A stretch of 64,000 nt of DNA, from contig NZ_JAFBBO010000001.1 in NCBI RefSeq assembly GCF_016907235.1, positions 930,001-994,000 of the forward strand. The letters run 5' to 3'. Position numbers and translations under genes: made by a program. The notes below the pieces were generated by a model. The model ran no database searches. It was not told where the DNA came from and worked only from the letters and a program-made list of their open reading frames with translations. The DNA comes from Oerskovia jenensis. GTDB taxonomy: Bacteria > Actinomycetota > Actinomycetes > Actinomycetales > Cellulomonadaceae. The stretch's first letter is position 1. Each line of letters opens with the position of its first letter. This document shows, piece after piece, positions 17,759 to 29,116 of the stretch.

Positions 17759-19845
17759 CAGCTCTCGTCCTCGGTGGGTAGGGTCTCGCCGGGCCCGTCG
17801 TCGCGGGCACCGAAGAGCCTGCGCCAGAAGCCGGGGCGCCCGGCGGCCGGGGCCTCGCCCGGCGCGTCCTGGGGCGCGGGCGACGGAGAGGCGTGCGCGC
17901 CGCGCAGGGCCCCCGCCGGCCCGACGACGACGCTCGCGTCCCCCGTCGCGTCCGCCACCCGGTCGCGGGCCCTCCGTTCGCTCCGCGCGGCCCTGCGCAC
18001 CTCGTGCGCCGCGGCGCGCAGCGGGTCTCCCGTCGCGCTCCCCGTGCCGAGCGCGTCGAGCTGGACGGTGTAGCGCTGGGCCTCGGAGCCGAGGACCGCA
18101 CCGACGCGGTCCGCGAGCCGGTCCTGCGCGGTGCGGGTCAGGCGACGGACCGCGTCGTCGCCGAACACGGCCTCGAGGAGCTTCTGCGCGAGCACCGCGG
18201 TCCCGCCCGCGATCCCGATCTCCGCCCCCGTGATCCCACCCGTCGAGGCGAACACGAGGATCATGAGCGCGACGCCCAGACCGTTGAGACCGAACGAGAG
18301 CGCGCGGGCCGTGCCCCGCCTGGCGGCGGCCTGCTCGCTCACCAGGGCCAGGACGTCGGACTGCCAGCCCCGGATCTCCTCCGCGACCCGCGTCCGCAGC
18401 GAGGCCGAGGCGCGGGACAGGTCGAGACCTTCGAGCAGCACGGCTCCGGCCGGGTCGGCGCGCCACGCGCGGTAGGTCCGCTCGGCAGCCTCCTCGGCCG
18501 CGTCGAGCACCACGGACTCGAGGCCGTGCGTGATCGCCTCCTCGACCTCCGGGACCTTGCGGCCCCGGCCGCGGAAGAATCCGCTGATCGCGTCGCGGAC
18601 CGACCCGACCTTCTGCTCGACCGCCCGGAAGAACTCGCCCGTACCCACGAAGTCCTGCCAGCGCGCGAGGACCTCGCCGCGCAGCATGGCGCCGTCGCTC
18701 GTCGCGGCCAGGACCGTGCGCCGGGCGTCCTCGTACGCCGCGTCCACGATCGCCCGGAGGTGGACGTCGGCCTCGTGCTGGGCGTCTACCGCCGTCGCGA
18801 GCTCGCTCGCGCGACGGACCAGGTCGTCGACCACCCCGTCGCGCGTCGCGTCGATCACGGCCGAGCGCGCGCCCGCGTCACCACCGAGCGCGGTCAACCA
18901 GCGCGAGATCTCGCTCACCGCCGGCTCGGGAAGGAAGCCGTCGACGAGCCGCGCCTCGGGGACGAGGAAGATCGGCGCGTCGCCCAGGCCGTTCTCCGAG
19001 GCCAGACGCCGAAGGTCGGCACCGACGGCCTCCGCGCCGGGGTCGACGCGGTCCAGCACGAGCGCGACCTGCGCTCGCCGGGTCGCGGCCTCGTGGAGCA
19101 GGTCCCACGGCACGGCGTCGGCGTAGCGCGCGGCCGTCGTCACGAAGAGCCACAGGTCCGCGGCCCCCAGGAGCTGCGCCGCGAGCTCACGGTTCTCGAC
19201 GACGACCGAGTCGACGTCGGGGGCGTCGAGGAGCGCGAGGCCCTGCGGCAGGACCTCGGACGCGACCAGCCGCACCGAACGGTGCGCCCCGTCCCCCGCC
19301 CCGTGGTCGACCGGGCCCAGTGCGCGCGCGAGCCCGGGCAGGATGCGGTCGGTGCTGAACCAGCGCGCGTCGAGCGGGTGGTGCACCAGCACCGGGGAAC
19401 GGGTCGTGGGTCGCAGGACCCCCGGCACCGTGACCTTCTCCCCCAGGACCGAGTTCACGAGCGTCGACTTGCCCGCCCCCGTCGAACCTCCCACCACCAC
19501 GAGCAGCGGTGCGCTGCGCGACCGCAGGCGCGGCAGCAGGTAGTCGTCGAGCTGGTCGACCGCGAGCGCGAGGGTCCGACGGTCCTCCTCGACACCCGGC
19601 GTGACCAGCGGCAGGCGCTGCGCGGCGAGCTCGCCGCGCAGGACGTCGAGGGCCGCGACGAGATCGTCGGTGCCCTGCGCCGTCCGCGCGGGCGCGTGCT
19701 CCGAGCCGGGATCCGCCGCGACGTGGCGGCCGTGACCGGCGTCGTCGGGCCGCTCACCGCCGGTGCTGGACGCGCGGGAGACGCCGTCTTCGCCGTCGGG
19801 GGCACCACCTGCGGGCGGGCCGGCGTCGTCGGTCGGGTGGGTCAT
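17758..19845 (-). CDS. Dynamin-like GTPase, larger member of pair A
   Basis: A 695-aa protein with an N-terminal disordered region of about 75 residues, then a dynamin-superfamily G domain: GGSTGAGKSTLVNSVLG (G1), RPTTRSP (switch I Thr), LLDAPDVDS (G3) and LVLDRVDPG (G4). A long helical stalk follows. A hydrophobic segment, FGLNGLGVALMILVFASTGG, lies near residue 530 and may insert into or paddle on membrane. Its tail is basic and disordered. Tandem dynamin-like proteins remodel membrane in actinobacteria (DynA/DynB in Streptomyces). The start ATG at 19845 follows GAGG. It is transcribed downstream of ettA but separated by a terminator. Confidence 0.85.
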   Translation of the reverse strand: MTHPTDDAGPPAGGAPDGEDGVSRASSTGGERPDDAGHGRHVAADPGSEHAPARTAQGTDDLVAALDVLRGELAAQRLPLVTPGVEEDRRTLALAVDQLDDYLLPRLRSRSAPLLVVVGGSTGAGKSTLVNSVLGEKVTVPGVLRPTTRSPVLVHHPLDARWFSTDRILPGLARALGPVDHGAGDGAHRSVRLVASEVLPQGLALLDAPDVDSVVVENRELAAQLLGAADLWLFVTTAARYADAVPWDLLHEAATRRAQVALVLDRVDPGAEAVGADLRRLASENGLGDAPIFLVPEARLVDGFLPEPAVSEISRWLTALGGDAGARSAVIDATRDGVVDDLVRRASELATAVDAQHEADVHLRAIVDAAYEDARRTVLAATSDGAMLRGEVLARWQDFVGTGEFFRAVEQKVGSVRDAISGFFRGRGRKVPEVEEAITHGLESVVLDAAEEAAERTYRAWRADPAGAVLLEGLDLSRASASLRTRVAEEIRGWQSDVLALVSEQAAARRGTARALSFGLNGLGVALMILVFASTGGITGAEIGIAGGTAVLAQKLLEAVFGDDAVRRLTRTAQDRLADRVGAVLGSEAQRYTVQLDALGTGSATGDPLRAAAHEVRRAARSERRARDRVADATGDASVVVGPAGALRGAHASPSPAPQDAPGEAPAAGRPGFWRRLFGARDDGPGETLPTEDES

Positions 19846-19899
19846 GGGCCTCAGTCTGCCCGACGCGGCGCCCGGGCGACCGGTGAGCGCGCCGGGACG

Positions 19900-19934
19900 C
19901 CGAAGGGCCCCGGCGGATCGCCGGGGCCCTTCGG
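19900..19934 (-). terminator. Terminator of ettA
   Basis: A perfect 16-bp stem, arms 19900-19915 and 19919-19934 (core CGAAGGGCCCCGGCG), with a three-base loop GAT. It starts 45 bases downstream of the ettA stop on the minus strand and upstream of the next dynamin-like gene, which insulates pair A from ettA. Confidence 0.85.
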
Positions 19935-19978
19935 TCGTGGTGCCGCCCGTCAGGGGACGAGCACCGGTCGTGCGCTGG

Positions 19979-21661
<1,683 letters not shown>

Positions 21662-21773
21662 TGGCTCTGTTCCACCGTTCGATCGCTCGCGGGATGCTGT
21701 GCGCCCGCCCCGGACCCGGGGGTGCCCCGGTCGGGGCGGGCGTCTTCGACCCCCCAGCCTACGCGGTCGGGCC

Positions 21774-22466
21774 TCAGCGCGTCGCCAGGAGCCGGCCCGT
21801 CGAGGTGTCCGCGGGGTTGTCTGCGTCCACGCCGTCGGTGAGGTCCGCGCCGTCGTCCGACGAGCCCCCGACGTCCCCGGCGCCCGACGGTGCGGCGACG
21901 TCGTCCACGAGACCGTGCTCGGCGTCGTCGTCCTCCGGGAAGGGATCGTCCCCCACCCCGCCCAGGTCCCACATGCTGCCGTCGCCAGGGCCCGGTCGCA
22001 GGCTGCCCGTCGGCTCGCCGGACCCCGAGGTCCCCGAGCCCGGGACGGCCCCGAGCGACCCGGATGCCGGGGCGTCCTGGGCACCGTCGGGCTGGGCGGG
22101 GCGGACGACCGTGTTGGTGAACTGCGCGCGACCGCGCGTCAGGTCCGGCCCGAGCGCGCTCGCCTCGATCACGAGGTTGGTGCGCGGGCCCTCGGGGCTC
22201 GTCCACTCGTCGACCGCGAGGCGGCCCGTGACCACGACCGCGTCGCCCTTGCGCAGCGACGCCGCGACGTTCTGGGCCATGGCGCGCCACGCCTTGACGG
22301 TGAACCAGATGGTCCGCCCGTCGACCCACTCGCCGCGCGAGCGGTCGAGGTAGCGCGTGGTGCTCGCGATGCGGAAGCTCGTGAAGTCGTTGCCGGTCGG
22401 GGACGTGAAGAGCTTGGGGGTCGTGCCCATGAAGCCTGCGAGCGTCACCGTGACGTCGTTGCCCAT
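21774..22466 (-). CDS. ssb: Single-stranded DNA-binding protein (second SSB type)
   Basis: A 230-aa SSB. The OB fold occupies residues 1-110 (VTLAGFMGTTPKLF, FTVKAWRAMAQNVAASL, GDAVVVTGRL). A long acidic Gly/Pro/Asp-rich linker follows. The C-terminus lacks the canonical DDDIPF acidic tip and ends TGRLLATR. This is the pattern of the accessory actinobacterial SSB, not the replication SSB that sits with rpsF-rplI. It may act in recombination or stress. It lies between ettA and GTPase pair B on the same strand. The start is ATG 22466. Confidence 0.9.
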   Translation of the reverse strand: MGNDVTVTLAGFMGTTPKLFTSPTGNDFTSFRIASTTRYLDRSRGEWVDGRTIWFTVKAWRAMAQNVAASLRKGDAVVVTGRLAVDEWTSPEGPRTNLVIEASALGPDLTRGRAQFTNTVVRPAQPDGAQDAPASGSLGAVPGSGTSGSGEPTGSLRPGPGDGSMWDLGGVGDDPFPEDDDAEHGLVDDVAAPSGAGDVGGSSDDGADLTDGVDADNPADTSTGRLLATR

Positions 22467-22509
22467 CGTTCCTCCTGGGTGCGGGGTCGGCCTGGTGCCG
22501 ACCGCGCGC

Positions 22510-24096
22510 TCAGGCTGACGGTTCGCGCGTCGCGGCGTCCTGGGCCGAGGGCCCGGCTGTGGACACGTCGCTCAGATCCCTGGCTGTGGGCAACGTCAGA
22601 GGCCCGGTGAGCGGTGACGCCTTGCCCGTGTCACGCGCCGACTGCGCCAGCTCGCGGACCCGGCGGTGCTCGTCGAGGAGCTTCTGCGTGGGCCTGCCCA
22701 TGGTCTCCTGCACCACCCGCTCGACGGCGCCACGGCCCGACGCCAGCACCGTCGCCTCCCGGCGACGCGCCAGCGTGCGGCGGATCTGGATCCCGGCCAG
22801 GAAGAAGCCCAGCGCGACCAGGACCGCTGCCCCCGCCACGATCGCGGACGTCGCGACGAGCGCCCGGTCCAGGTCCAGCACCCCCGCCGAGCTGAGGATC
22901 GCGAGCGCCCCCGTGAGCACGGCGACGCCGATCGCCACGAGCGCCGTGGTGCGCGTCACGCGGGCCGAGGACGGCCCGCGGGTGTCGAGCGAGACCTTCG
23001 ACAACGCGCGCTGCGTCTCCTCGACCAGCCGGTCCGCGGGGGCCACTGCCTCGTCGAGCGCGCGCTTCCAGCCCGGACGCAACGCCTTGCCCGCCCGGGC
23101 AAGCCACCGGCTGCGGGACAGCGCGACCGCGTCGGTCTGCGGCGGGGCGAACTCGGGACGGCCGTAGCCGTTGCGGACCGCTGCCGCGACCTGTCCCGCG
23201 ACGGCCGCCAGTCCCGTGGCCTCGCCGATCGCGACGACCTCCTCCTCGACCGCGGTGCTCATGGTCCACGGCACCTCGCCCGGCGTCTGCTCGAGCAGCA
23301 GCGCGCCCGCCCGGTCGAGCTCGCCCGCGACCCGGCTCGCCGCCACGCTCCGGCGCGCCACGGCCTGCTCCAGGAGCTCGCGCACCTGCCCCAGCCCCTC
23401 GCCCGTGCGCGCCGAGACCATGGTCACGTACACGCCCGAGAGCCCGTCCTCCTCCAGGAGGCGCCCCATGTCCGCGACCAGGTTCCCGCGCTGCGTCGTG
23501 GGCACCGTGTCGATCTGGTTGAGCGCCACGACCATCGACGCCTCGAGCCCGACCGACTTCTGCAGGTAGCCCGAGTGCAGGGCGTCGTCCGCGTACTTCT
23601 GCGGGTCCACGACCCACACGAGCAGGTCCACGAGCGGCAGGACGCGGTTCACGACCTCCTGGTGCGCAGGCTGGATCGAGTCGTGGTCGGGCAGGTCCAG
23701 CAGGACCAGGCCCTCCAGGCCCTGCTCGGCGTCACCGTCGAGCTCGCTGCCGCGCGTGATCCGGCGCTCGGGGTCGACGTCCAGCCAGTCGAGCAGGGCC
23801 GTCGCCCGGTCGCTCCACGAGCACGCCGTGATGCGGGCCGTCGTGGGCCGCTTGGCACCGACGTCCGCGAAGTTGAGGCGCGAGACGCGGTTGAACAGGC
23901 TCGACTTGCCGGAACCCGTGCCGCCCGCGAGCGCCACGACCGTGTGGTCCACGCCGAGCGCGAGGCGCTCGCGCACCCCACCGATCGCGGTCCGGATGCG
24001 GGCCGCGACCTCCGGGTCGAGCCGGTCCCCGGCAAGGTCCAGAGCCCTCGCGAGGTCGTCGGCACGGGCACGGAGCTGGGTGTCGTGGGACGTCAT
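22510..24096 (-). CDS. Membrane-associated GTPase, smaller member of dynamin-like pair B
   Basis: A 528-aa GTPase with GGTGSGKSSLFNRVS (G1), KRPTTAR (switch I), LLDLPDHDS (G3) and LNQIDT (G4). The phrase VDLLVWVVDPQKYADDAL is almost identical to the one in the pair A protein 16172-17758. Two transmembrane helices occupy about 370-440 (TALVAIGVAVLTGALAILSS and the following AIVAGAAVLVALGFFLAGI). A cytosolic tail is rich in basic and then polar residues. ATG 24096 overlaps the upstream TGA (ATGA). Its function is probably cooperative with the coupled large GTPase at the membrane. Confidence 0.87.
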   Translation of the reverse strand: MTSHDTQLRARADDLARALDLAGDRLDPEVAARIRTAIGGVRERLALGVDHTVVALAGGTGSGKSSLFNRVSRLNFADVGAKRPTTARITACSWSDRATALLDWLDVDPERRITRGSELDGDAEQGLEGLVLLDLPDHDSIQPAHQEVVNRVLPLVDLLVWVVDPQKYADDALHSGYLQKSVGLEASMVVALNQIDTVPTTQRGNLVADMGRLLEEDGLSGVYVTMVSARTGEGLGQVRELLEQAVARRSVAASRVAGELDRAGALLLEQTPGEVPWTMSTAVEEEVVAIGEATGLAAVAGQVAAAVRNGYGRPEFAPPQTDAVALSRSRWLARAGKALRPGWKRALDEAVAPADRLVEETQRALSKVSLDTRGPSSARVTRTTALVAIGVAVLTGALAILSSAGVLDLDRALVATSAIVAGAAVLVALGFFLAGIQIRRTLARRREATVLASGRGAVERVVQETMGRPTQKLLDEHRRVRELAQSARDTGKASPLTGPLTLPTARDLSDVSTAGPSAQDAATREPSA

Positions 24097-25811
24097 GAGA
24101 GCCTCCTGAGCTCGGCGAGGCGTAGGCGCAGCCCGACGGCGGCATCCGGTGCGAGGGCGGGGACGTCGAGACGTTCGTGCAGGTCGACGGCCTCTCGGGC
24201 CACCAGGACGGCAGCACGGTCCGCGAGGTCCGAGGACAGGGTCGCGACCGACGCGTCCCCGGCGTCGCCGAGCAGGCTGCGCACGAGGCGAGCGGCGTCG
24301 TCGGACCCCGCGGCGGCCGTGAGCAGGAGCGCCGCGACGCCCGTGGGTCCGAACGCCTTGACGGCGGCCTCGGCCCGGCGCGTCTCGGCGGTCTCCTGCG
24401 GTGCGATACCGGGCTCGTCGATGCCCCGCAGGGCCTCGACGGCGCGGTCGGCGACGGCGACCCACTCGTGGACCTGCGTCGCCGCAGCCTTCTCACGCGC
24501 GGCCTCACGGACCGGGTCGCCGTGCTCGGGGGCGAACGCCGGTCCACCGGGGGGTGCTCCCGGGCCGGACAGCGCGGTGCGCAGGGCATCGTCGGCGATC
24601 GCCCCCGCCGCGACGAGCGTCCGGGTCGCCGCGGCGCGCACCTCGTCGAGCAGCGGTTCGAGCGCGGCCTCCCGCGAACGACCCCTGCGCCGGGTCGAGC
24701 GCGCCAGGCCGTGCCGGACCTTGACACGGTCGATCTTCTCGGCGCCCGCGAGCTGGGCCCAGCGCGAGGCGACCGAGCCCTCCGCCACGACGCCCGCGAC
24801 GACGGCCCCACGTGCCGCGGACTCCGCGTCCGGCAGGGCGCGCTCGACGGTCTCGCGCAGGACCTCCGCGGCCTCGACCTGCTCCTGCACCGCGTCCGCG
24901 ATCCCCGTGACCCAGGCGGGCAGCGCGGCGAGCGAGCCCTTGAGCGTGCGCACGATCACGGCGCGCGAGCGGTCCGGGCCCGCGAGCATGGTCAGCCAGC
25001 GCGCGATGGGCGCGACCGTCGCGCGGTCGAGCATGCCCTCGTGCGGGCCGACATCGGGGATCACGAAGAGCGGGACCCCCTCCATGCCGTGCTCGCGCAG
25101 ACGCGCCAGGAGGTCACCACGGATCGTCGTGAGGTTGTGCTGCGGGACGCGGTTGAGGACCATCGCGACGCTCGCGCCACGCTCCATGGCCTGCCCGAGC
25201 GCGACCCAGGGCAGGGCGTCCCCGTAGCGCGCGGCCGTGGTCACGAAGAGCCACAGGTCCGCGGCCTCGAGCAGCTGGGCCGCGGTCGACCGGTTCTCCG
25301 CGAGGAGCGAGTCCAGGTCCGGGGCGTCGAGCAGCGCGGTGCCGCGCGGCACGCCGTCGTGCTCGACGACGCGTGACATCGCGGTCGTGGGGCTGTGCAC
25401 CAGGACGTCCACGTCGAGCGGGTTGTACGCGAAGACGGGCTCGCGCGTCGTCGGGCGCAGGACCCCGGCCTGCGAGACCTCCTCGCCCAGCAACGAGTTG
25501 TACAACGTCGACTTGCCCGCGCCCGTGGACCCCGCGACCACGACGACCGCGGGCGAGGACAGCTCCTTGAGGCGCGGCAGCAGGTGCTCGTCGAGCTGGT
25601 TCAGGAGGCGCTTGCGGGCCTCCTCGACGTCGGCGGCACCCGCCAGGTCGAGAGGGAGCCGGACGTCGGCGACGTCCCGGCGCAGGTCCCGGCCCACGTC
25701 GTAGACCGTCGTCCCGAGCTCCTCGGGGGCGTTTCCAGGCGTGTTGCCGGGCGTCCTGCCCGAGGCGGAAAAAGCCCGCGGGGCACGGTCGGCAGCATGT
25801 CGGGTCGTCAC
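24093..25811 (-). CDS. Dynamin-like GTPase, larger member of pair B
   Basis: A 572-aa dynamin-superfamily GTPase: AGSTGAGKSTLYNSLLG (G1), RPTTREP (switch I), LLDAPDLDS (G3) and VLNRVPQ (G4), then a helical stalk and a short hydrophobic segment (GPTGVAALLLTAAAGS). GTG 25811 was chosen because the 53 codons above it have no family similarity in character and run towards the tRNA gene; a longer form starting at 25970 cannot be excluded. It is coupled to 22510-24096 by a 4-base overlap and is the paralogue of 17758-19845, but about 120 residues shorter. Confidence 0.83.
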   Translation of the reverse strand: MTTRHAADRAPRAFSASGRTPGNTPGNAPEELGTTVYDVGRDLRRDVADVRLPLDLAGAADVEEARKRLLNQLDEHLLPRLKELSSPAVVVVAGSTGAGKSTLYNSLLGEEVSQAGVLRPTTREPVFAYNPLDVDVLVHSPTTAMSRVVEHDGVPRGTALLDAPDLDSLLAENRSTAAQLLEAADLWLFVTTAARYGDALPWVALGQAMERGASVAMVLNRVPQHNLTTIRGDLLARLREHGMEGVPLFVIPDVGPHEGMLDRATVAPIARWLTMLAGPDRSRAVIVRTLKGSLAALPAWVTGIADAVQEQVEAAEVLRETVERALPDAESAARGAVVAGVVAEGSVASRWAQLAGAEKIDRVKVRHGLARSTRRRGRSREAALEPLLDEVRAAATRTLVAAGAIADDALRTALSGPGAPPGGPAFAPEHGDPVREAAREKAAATQVHEWVAVADRAVEALRGIDEPGIAPQETAETRRAEAAVKAFGPTGVAALLLTAAAGSDDAARLVRSLLGDAGDASVATLSSDLADRAAVLVAREAVDLHERLDVPALAPDAAVGLRLRLAELRRLS

Positions 25812-25998
25812 CCGTTCATCTTCTGTGGTTACCGAGGCGATGCCAAACGCGCGCGCCGATGACCGGGTGACGGAGTGCGGCCGACCCGGGTGAGATGGCT
25901 GGCCGGGGACGTGCGGCAGGTACGAGGTGGCGTGCGACACGTCCGCCTCGCGCGCGTGCGCGCAGGTCACGGCCGGATCCCACTACGATGGTCCCCGC

Positions 25999-26071
<73 letters not shown>

Positions 26072-26157
26072 CCCCTACGCCTGACGCGAGATCTCACGTC
26101 CCGCGCCCTCACCGCGTCTTCAGGACGAGCCCGTCCACCCGTCGCGGAGGTACTCCC

Positions 26158-26814
26158 ATGCTGGCCGTCCAGAACTCCACCCACGTCACGATCGACCCGT
26201 CCATCCTCTACTTCGGGACCCCGGTCGTCCTCGTCAGCACCGTCGGCGCCGACGGACGGCCCAACCTCGCCCCGTTGTCGTCGATCTTCTGGTTGGGCCA
26301 CACCGCGGTGATCGGGGTGGGGGCCAGGTCGCAGACGGCGATCAACCTTCGGGAGACGGGCGAGGTCGTGCTCAACCTCCCGTCGGTCGAGCAGGTCTCG
26401 GCGGTCGACCGGATCGCGCTCACGACGGGCCGCGACCCGGTCTCGGCACGCAAGTCGTCCGTGGGGTACCGGTACGAGCCGGACAAGTTCGGGCGCGCTG
26501 GCCTGATGCCCGTCGCGTCGGACACGGTGTCGGCGCCGAGGGCGGGCGAGTGCCCCGTGCAGCTCGAGGGTCACGTGGTGGACGTCCATCCGTTGCGCGG
26601 CGACGACCCGGTCGCCGCGGGGAGCATCCTCGCGGTCGAGATCGCGGTCACGCGGGTGCACGTGCACGAGTCGATCCGGCTCGCGGGCTCGACCCACCGG
26701 ATCGACCCCGACCGGTGGCGCCCGCTCATCATGAGCTTCCAGCAGTTCTACGGGCTGGGCGACCGGGTGCTGCCGTCGAGGCTCTCGTCGATCGACGAGG
26801 AGTGGTACCGCTAG
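26158..26814 (+). CDS. Flavin reductase-like FMN-binding protein
   Basis: A 218-aa protein of the flavin reductase/flavoredoxin split-barrel family. It opens with DPSILYFGTPVVLVSTVGADGRPNLAPLSS, a classical beginning for NAD(P)H:FMN reductase or FMN-binding partners of monooxygenases. The C-terminus has FQQFYGLGDRVLPSRL. A specific substrate cannot be inferred. ATG 26158 follows GGAGG with six-base spacing. It is between a tRNA and a convergent esterase and appears monocistronic. Confidence 0.88.
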   Translation: MLAVQNSTHVTIDPSILYFGTPVVLVSTVGADGRPNLAPLSSIFWLGHTAVIGVGARSQTAINLRETGEVVLNLPSVEQVSAVDRIALTTGRDPVSARKSSVGYRYEPDKFGRAGLMPVASDTVSAPRAGECPVQLEGHVVDVHPLRGDDPVAAGSILAVEIAVTRVHVHESIRLAGSTHRIDPDRWRPLIMSFQQFYGLGDRVLPSRLSSIDEEWYR

Positions 26815-26980
26815 CAGTCGTCGCCTCGCCGCCCAGGCGATCTCCGCCGTCGGGGCGACCGTGCTGACGGCTCCCCTGTGGGCGGCCGCCCGGCCCGTCG
26901 TGACGGTCCGGTGACGGGCACCGTGCCCGTGGTCGGCTGAGCGCGGCACGCTCGGGTCGGGGGTCGTGCCCACGAAGCGA

Positions 26981-26992
26981 CAACAATTGTTG
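26981..26992. other. AT-rich perfect 12-bp palindrome
   Basis: CAACAATTGTTG is a perfect palindrome of unusually low GC for this 73% GC window. It lies in the 259-base gap between the convergent flavin reductase and esterase. It could be a protein-binding site; there is no adjacent promoter that would make it an operator. Confidence 0.4.
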
Positions 26993-27073
26993 GCGCTCTG
27001 CGGCAACACCACCCCGCCCCCCAGCCACTGGTGAAGCCCCAGGAGAAGGTGCGCCGTCCAGCGGAAGGAGGCG

Positions 27074-27712
27074 TCAGCCCCCGAGCCCGGCGCCTTCGAG
27101 CACCCCGTCCAGGAACACCGACACGTCGGCGAGCTCCTCGGCGCTGATCGAGTGCGGCAGCCCCGCGTACTCGACGTCGGTCACGTCGGTGAACCGCGGG
27201 AGCCAGGCCGAGGTCCGCTCGGTCGCGTCACGCGAGATGACCGGGTCCGCGTCGCCGTGCCCGAAGAAGACGGCCGGCCGGCGCTCCGCGAGCGCGTCGT
27301 CACCGGGCAGCGCCGCGTCGAGCACGAAGCCCGAGAGCACGACCCCCGCCGCGAAGCGCTCGGGGGCCGTGCGCAGGAGCTGGGTCACCATCAGGCCGCC
27401 CTGCGAGAAGCCCACGGGCACGACGACCGTCCCGGGGGTCACGTTCGCGTCGAGCCACGCGAGCACCGCGTCGGTGGACTCCGCGACGGGTGCGGGGTCG
27501 GGACGTCCCGGCACGCCCAGCGGGAACCACGAGAACCCGCCGATGCCCGCGTCGAGAGGCGCGCGCAGCGACGCCCAGTCCCAGACCGGGTGAAGATGAC
27601 CGGCGATCGCGGGCAGGTCGTGCTCGTGCGAGCCGAACCCGTGGAGCAGGAGGAGGAGGGGGCGGCCCGCCTGGTTGCTGCCGCGGACGTGGACCGTGAT
27701 CGGGGAGCTCAT
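27074..27712 (-). CDS. Alpha/beta-hydrolase, phospholipase/carboxylesterase family
   Basis: A 212-aa serine hydrolase of the carboxylesterase/thioesterase YpfH-LysoPL type. The oxyanion-hole motif is LLLHGFGSHEHD, the nucleophile elbow GFSQGG (Ser near residue 119), and the catalytic Asp and His lie in HGDADPVI and LPHSIS. No signal peptide is visible, so it is cytosolic. ATG 27712 has AGGA about nine bases upstream. The gene diverges from the telA operon, so the 176-base gap contains both promoters. Confidence 0.88.
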   Translation of the reverse strand: MSSPITVHVRGSNQAGRPLLLLLHGFGSHEHDLPAIAGHLHPVWDWASLRAPLDAGIGGFSWFPLGVPGRPDPAPVAESTDAVLAWLDANVTPGTVVVPVGFSQGGLMVTQLLRTAPERFAAGVVLSGFVLDAALPGDDALAERRPAVFFGHGDADPVISRDATERTSAWLPRFTDVTDVEYAGLPHSISAEELADVSVFLDGVLEGAGLGG

Positions 27713-27788
27713 GCCGAGAATCCTGACATGGGGAGTTCTCTCCCTTCCCAGGCCGTGAAAGAGTAAAGAACCGGCCACCCGTCGCGGA

Positions 27789-27794
27789 TATACT
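27789..27794 (+). promoter_or_regulatory. Candidate -10 for the telA-pknG-FHA operon
   Basis: TATACT is a near-consensus -10 in the gap before telA, about 95 bases upstream of its ATG. The upstream hexamer is poor (TAAAGA at non-ideal spacing). A perfect 12-bp palindrome, CCGGTCGACCGG, lies about ten bases downstream and could be an operator. The call is tentative. Confidence 0.4.
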
Positions 27795-27888
27795 CCCCGG
27801 ACCGGCCGGTCGACCGGCTTGCCCGGTTCGCCGGGTTCCAGGGGTGGGTCCCGCACCGACCTCCGTCAGAGACGAGCGAAGGATCACG

Positions 27889-29106
27889 ATGACCGAGGCA
27901 GCACCGCTCCAGCCCCCCGCCGCGACCGAGCACCTGGTGCTCTCCGCGCCCGAGCCCGTGAAGCCCGTCGCGACCACGCAGGCTCCCGCGATGGCTCCGC
28001 GCGTCGACGAGGCCGCGATCCCGGGACTGGACCAGAAGGTCACGTCGTACCTGGACGCGCTCATGGCCTCCGACGCCCGCTCCCCCGAGTTCGCGGCCAA
28101 GGCCAACGACGTGCGCACCATGGGCGACCAGGACATCCGTACCGCCGCCGACGCGTCGAACCGCCTGCTGGCCACTCCCGTGCGCGCGCTCAAGGAGGGC
28201 GGCTTGTCGGAGGGCTCCAAGGTCGGCAGCACGCTCCTGGAACTGCGCCGCACGGTCGAGAACCTGGACCCGTCCGAGGCGAGCATGGGCCGCAAGATCC
28301 TCGGCTTCATCCCGTTCGGCGACAAGCTGACCGACTACTTCCGCCGGTACGAGAGCGCACAGGGGCACCTCAACGCGATCATCCGCGCGCTCTACGACGG
28401 CCAGGACGAGCTCCGCAAGGACAACGCCGCTCTCAACCTCGAGAAGCAGCACCTGTGGGACACCATGGCGCGCCTCAACCAGTACATCTACGTGGCCGAG
28501 CGCCTCGACGCGCAGCTCTCCGCGAAGACCGCCGAGCTCGACGCGACGGACCCGGAGAAGGCCAAGGCGCTGCGCGAGGACGTGCTGTTCTACGTGCGCC
28601 AGAAGCACCAGGACCTCCTGACGCAGCTCGCGGTGTCGATCCAGGGCTACCTCGCGATCGACATCGTCATCAAGAACAACGTCGAGCTCATCAAGGGCGT
28701 CGACCGCGCGACCACCACGACCGTCTCGGCGCTGCGCACGGCCGTGATCGTGGCGCAGGCCCTCGCGAACCAGAAGCTCGTCCTGGACCAGATCACGGCG
28801 CTCAACACGACGACGTCGAACATGATCGCCTCGACGTCCAAGATGCTCGCGGACCAGTCGGCGACCATCCAGGCGCAGGCGGCGAGCGCCACGGTCGGTC
28901 TGCCCCAGCTTCAGGCCGCGTTCCAGAACATCTACGCGACCATGGACTCGATCTCCACGTTCAAGGTCCAGGCGCTGGACTCGATGGCGCAGACCATCGG
29001 TGTCCTGGAGACCGAGACGACCAAGGCCCGCGAGTACCTGGACCGCGTGGCCCAGGGCGACCAGTCGGGTGCGGCCTCGGGCGCGCTCGACCTCGGGAAG
29101 GTCTGA
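27889..29106 (+). CDS. telA: Toxic anion resistance protein TelA family
   Basis: A 405-aa TelA-family protein, first gene of the ten-gene operon. The family is all-helical. Typical segments are visible: KILGFIPFGDKLTDYFRRYES, HLNAIIRALYDGQDEL, DVLFYVRQKHQDLLTQLAV, GYLAIDIVIKNN and TTTTVSALRTAVIVAQALANQK. No transmembrane helix or signal peptide is present. TelA proteins were first tied to tellurite resistance but are now seen as parts of membrane or envelope stress systems with Ter-type proteins. ATG 27889 has GAAGGA five bases upstream; a codon at 27844 lacks one. Downstream genes follow at 10 bases or by overlap. Confidence 0.93.
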   Translation: MTEAAPLQPPAATEHLVLSAPEPVKPVATTQAPAMAPRVDEAAIPGLDQKVTSYLDALMASDARSPEFAAKANDVRTMGDQDIRTAADASNRLLATPVRALKEGGLSEGSKVGSTLLELRRTVENLDPSEASMGRKILGFIPFGDKLTDYFRRYESAQGHLNAIIRALYDGQDELRKDNAALNLEKQHLWDTMARLNQYIYVAERLDAQLSAKTAELDATDPEKAKALREDVLFYVRQKHQDLLTQLAVSIQGYLAIDIVIKNNVELIKGVDRATTTTVSALRTAVIVAQALANQKLVLDQITALNTTTSNMIASTSKMLADQSATIQAQAASATVGLPQLQAAFQNIYATMDSISTFKVQALDSMAQTIGVLETETTKAREYLDRVAQGDQSGAASGALDLGKV

Positions 29107-29116
29107 CCCGGACGCC

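Noticed and set aside
25812-25970. N-terminal extension of the pair B dynamin-like GTPase to 25970
   Set aside because: The 53 extra residues are of low complexity without dynamin features and run to within 30 bases of the tRNA gene; GTG 25811 fits the family better.
26914-26930. Short hairpin ACGGGCA/TGCCCGT after the flavin reductase
   Set aside because: Only 7 bp with a three-base loop, 100 bases after the stop and common in 73% GC sequence; not enough to call a terminator.
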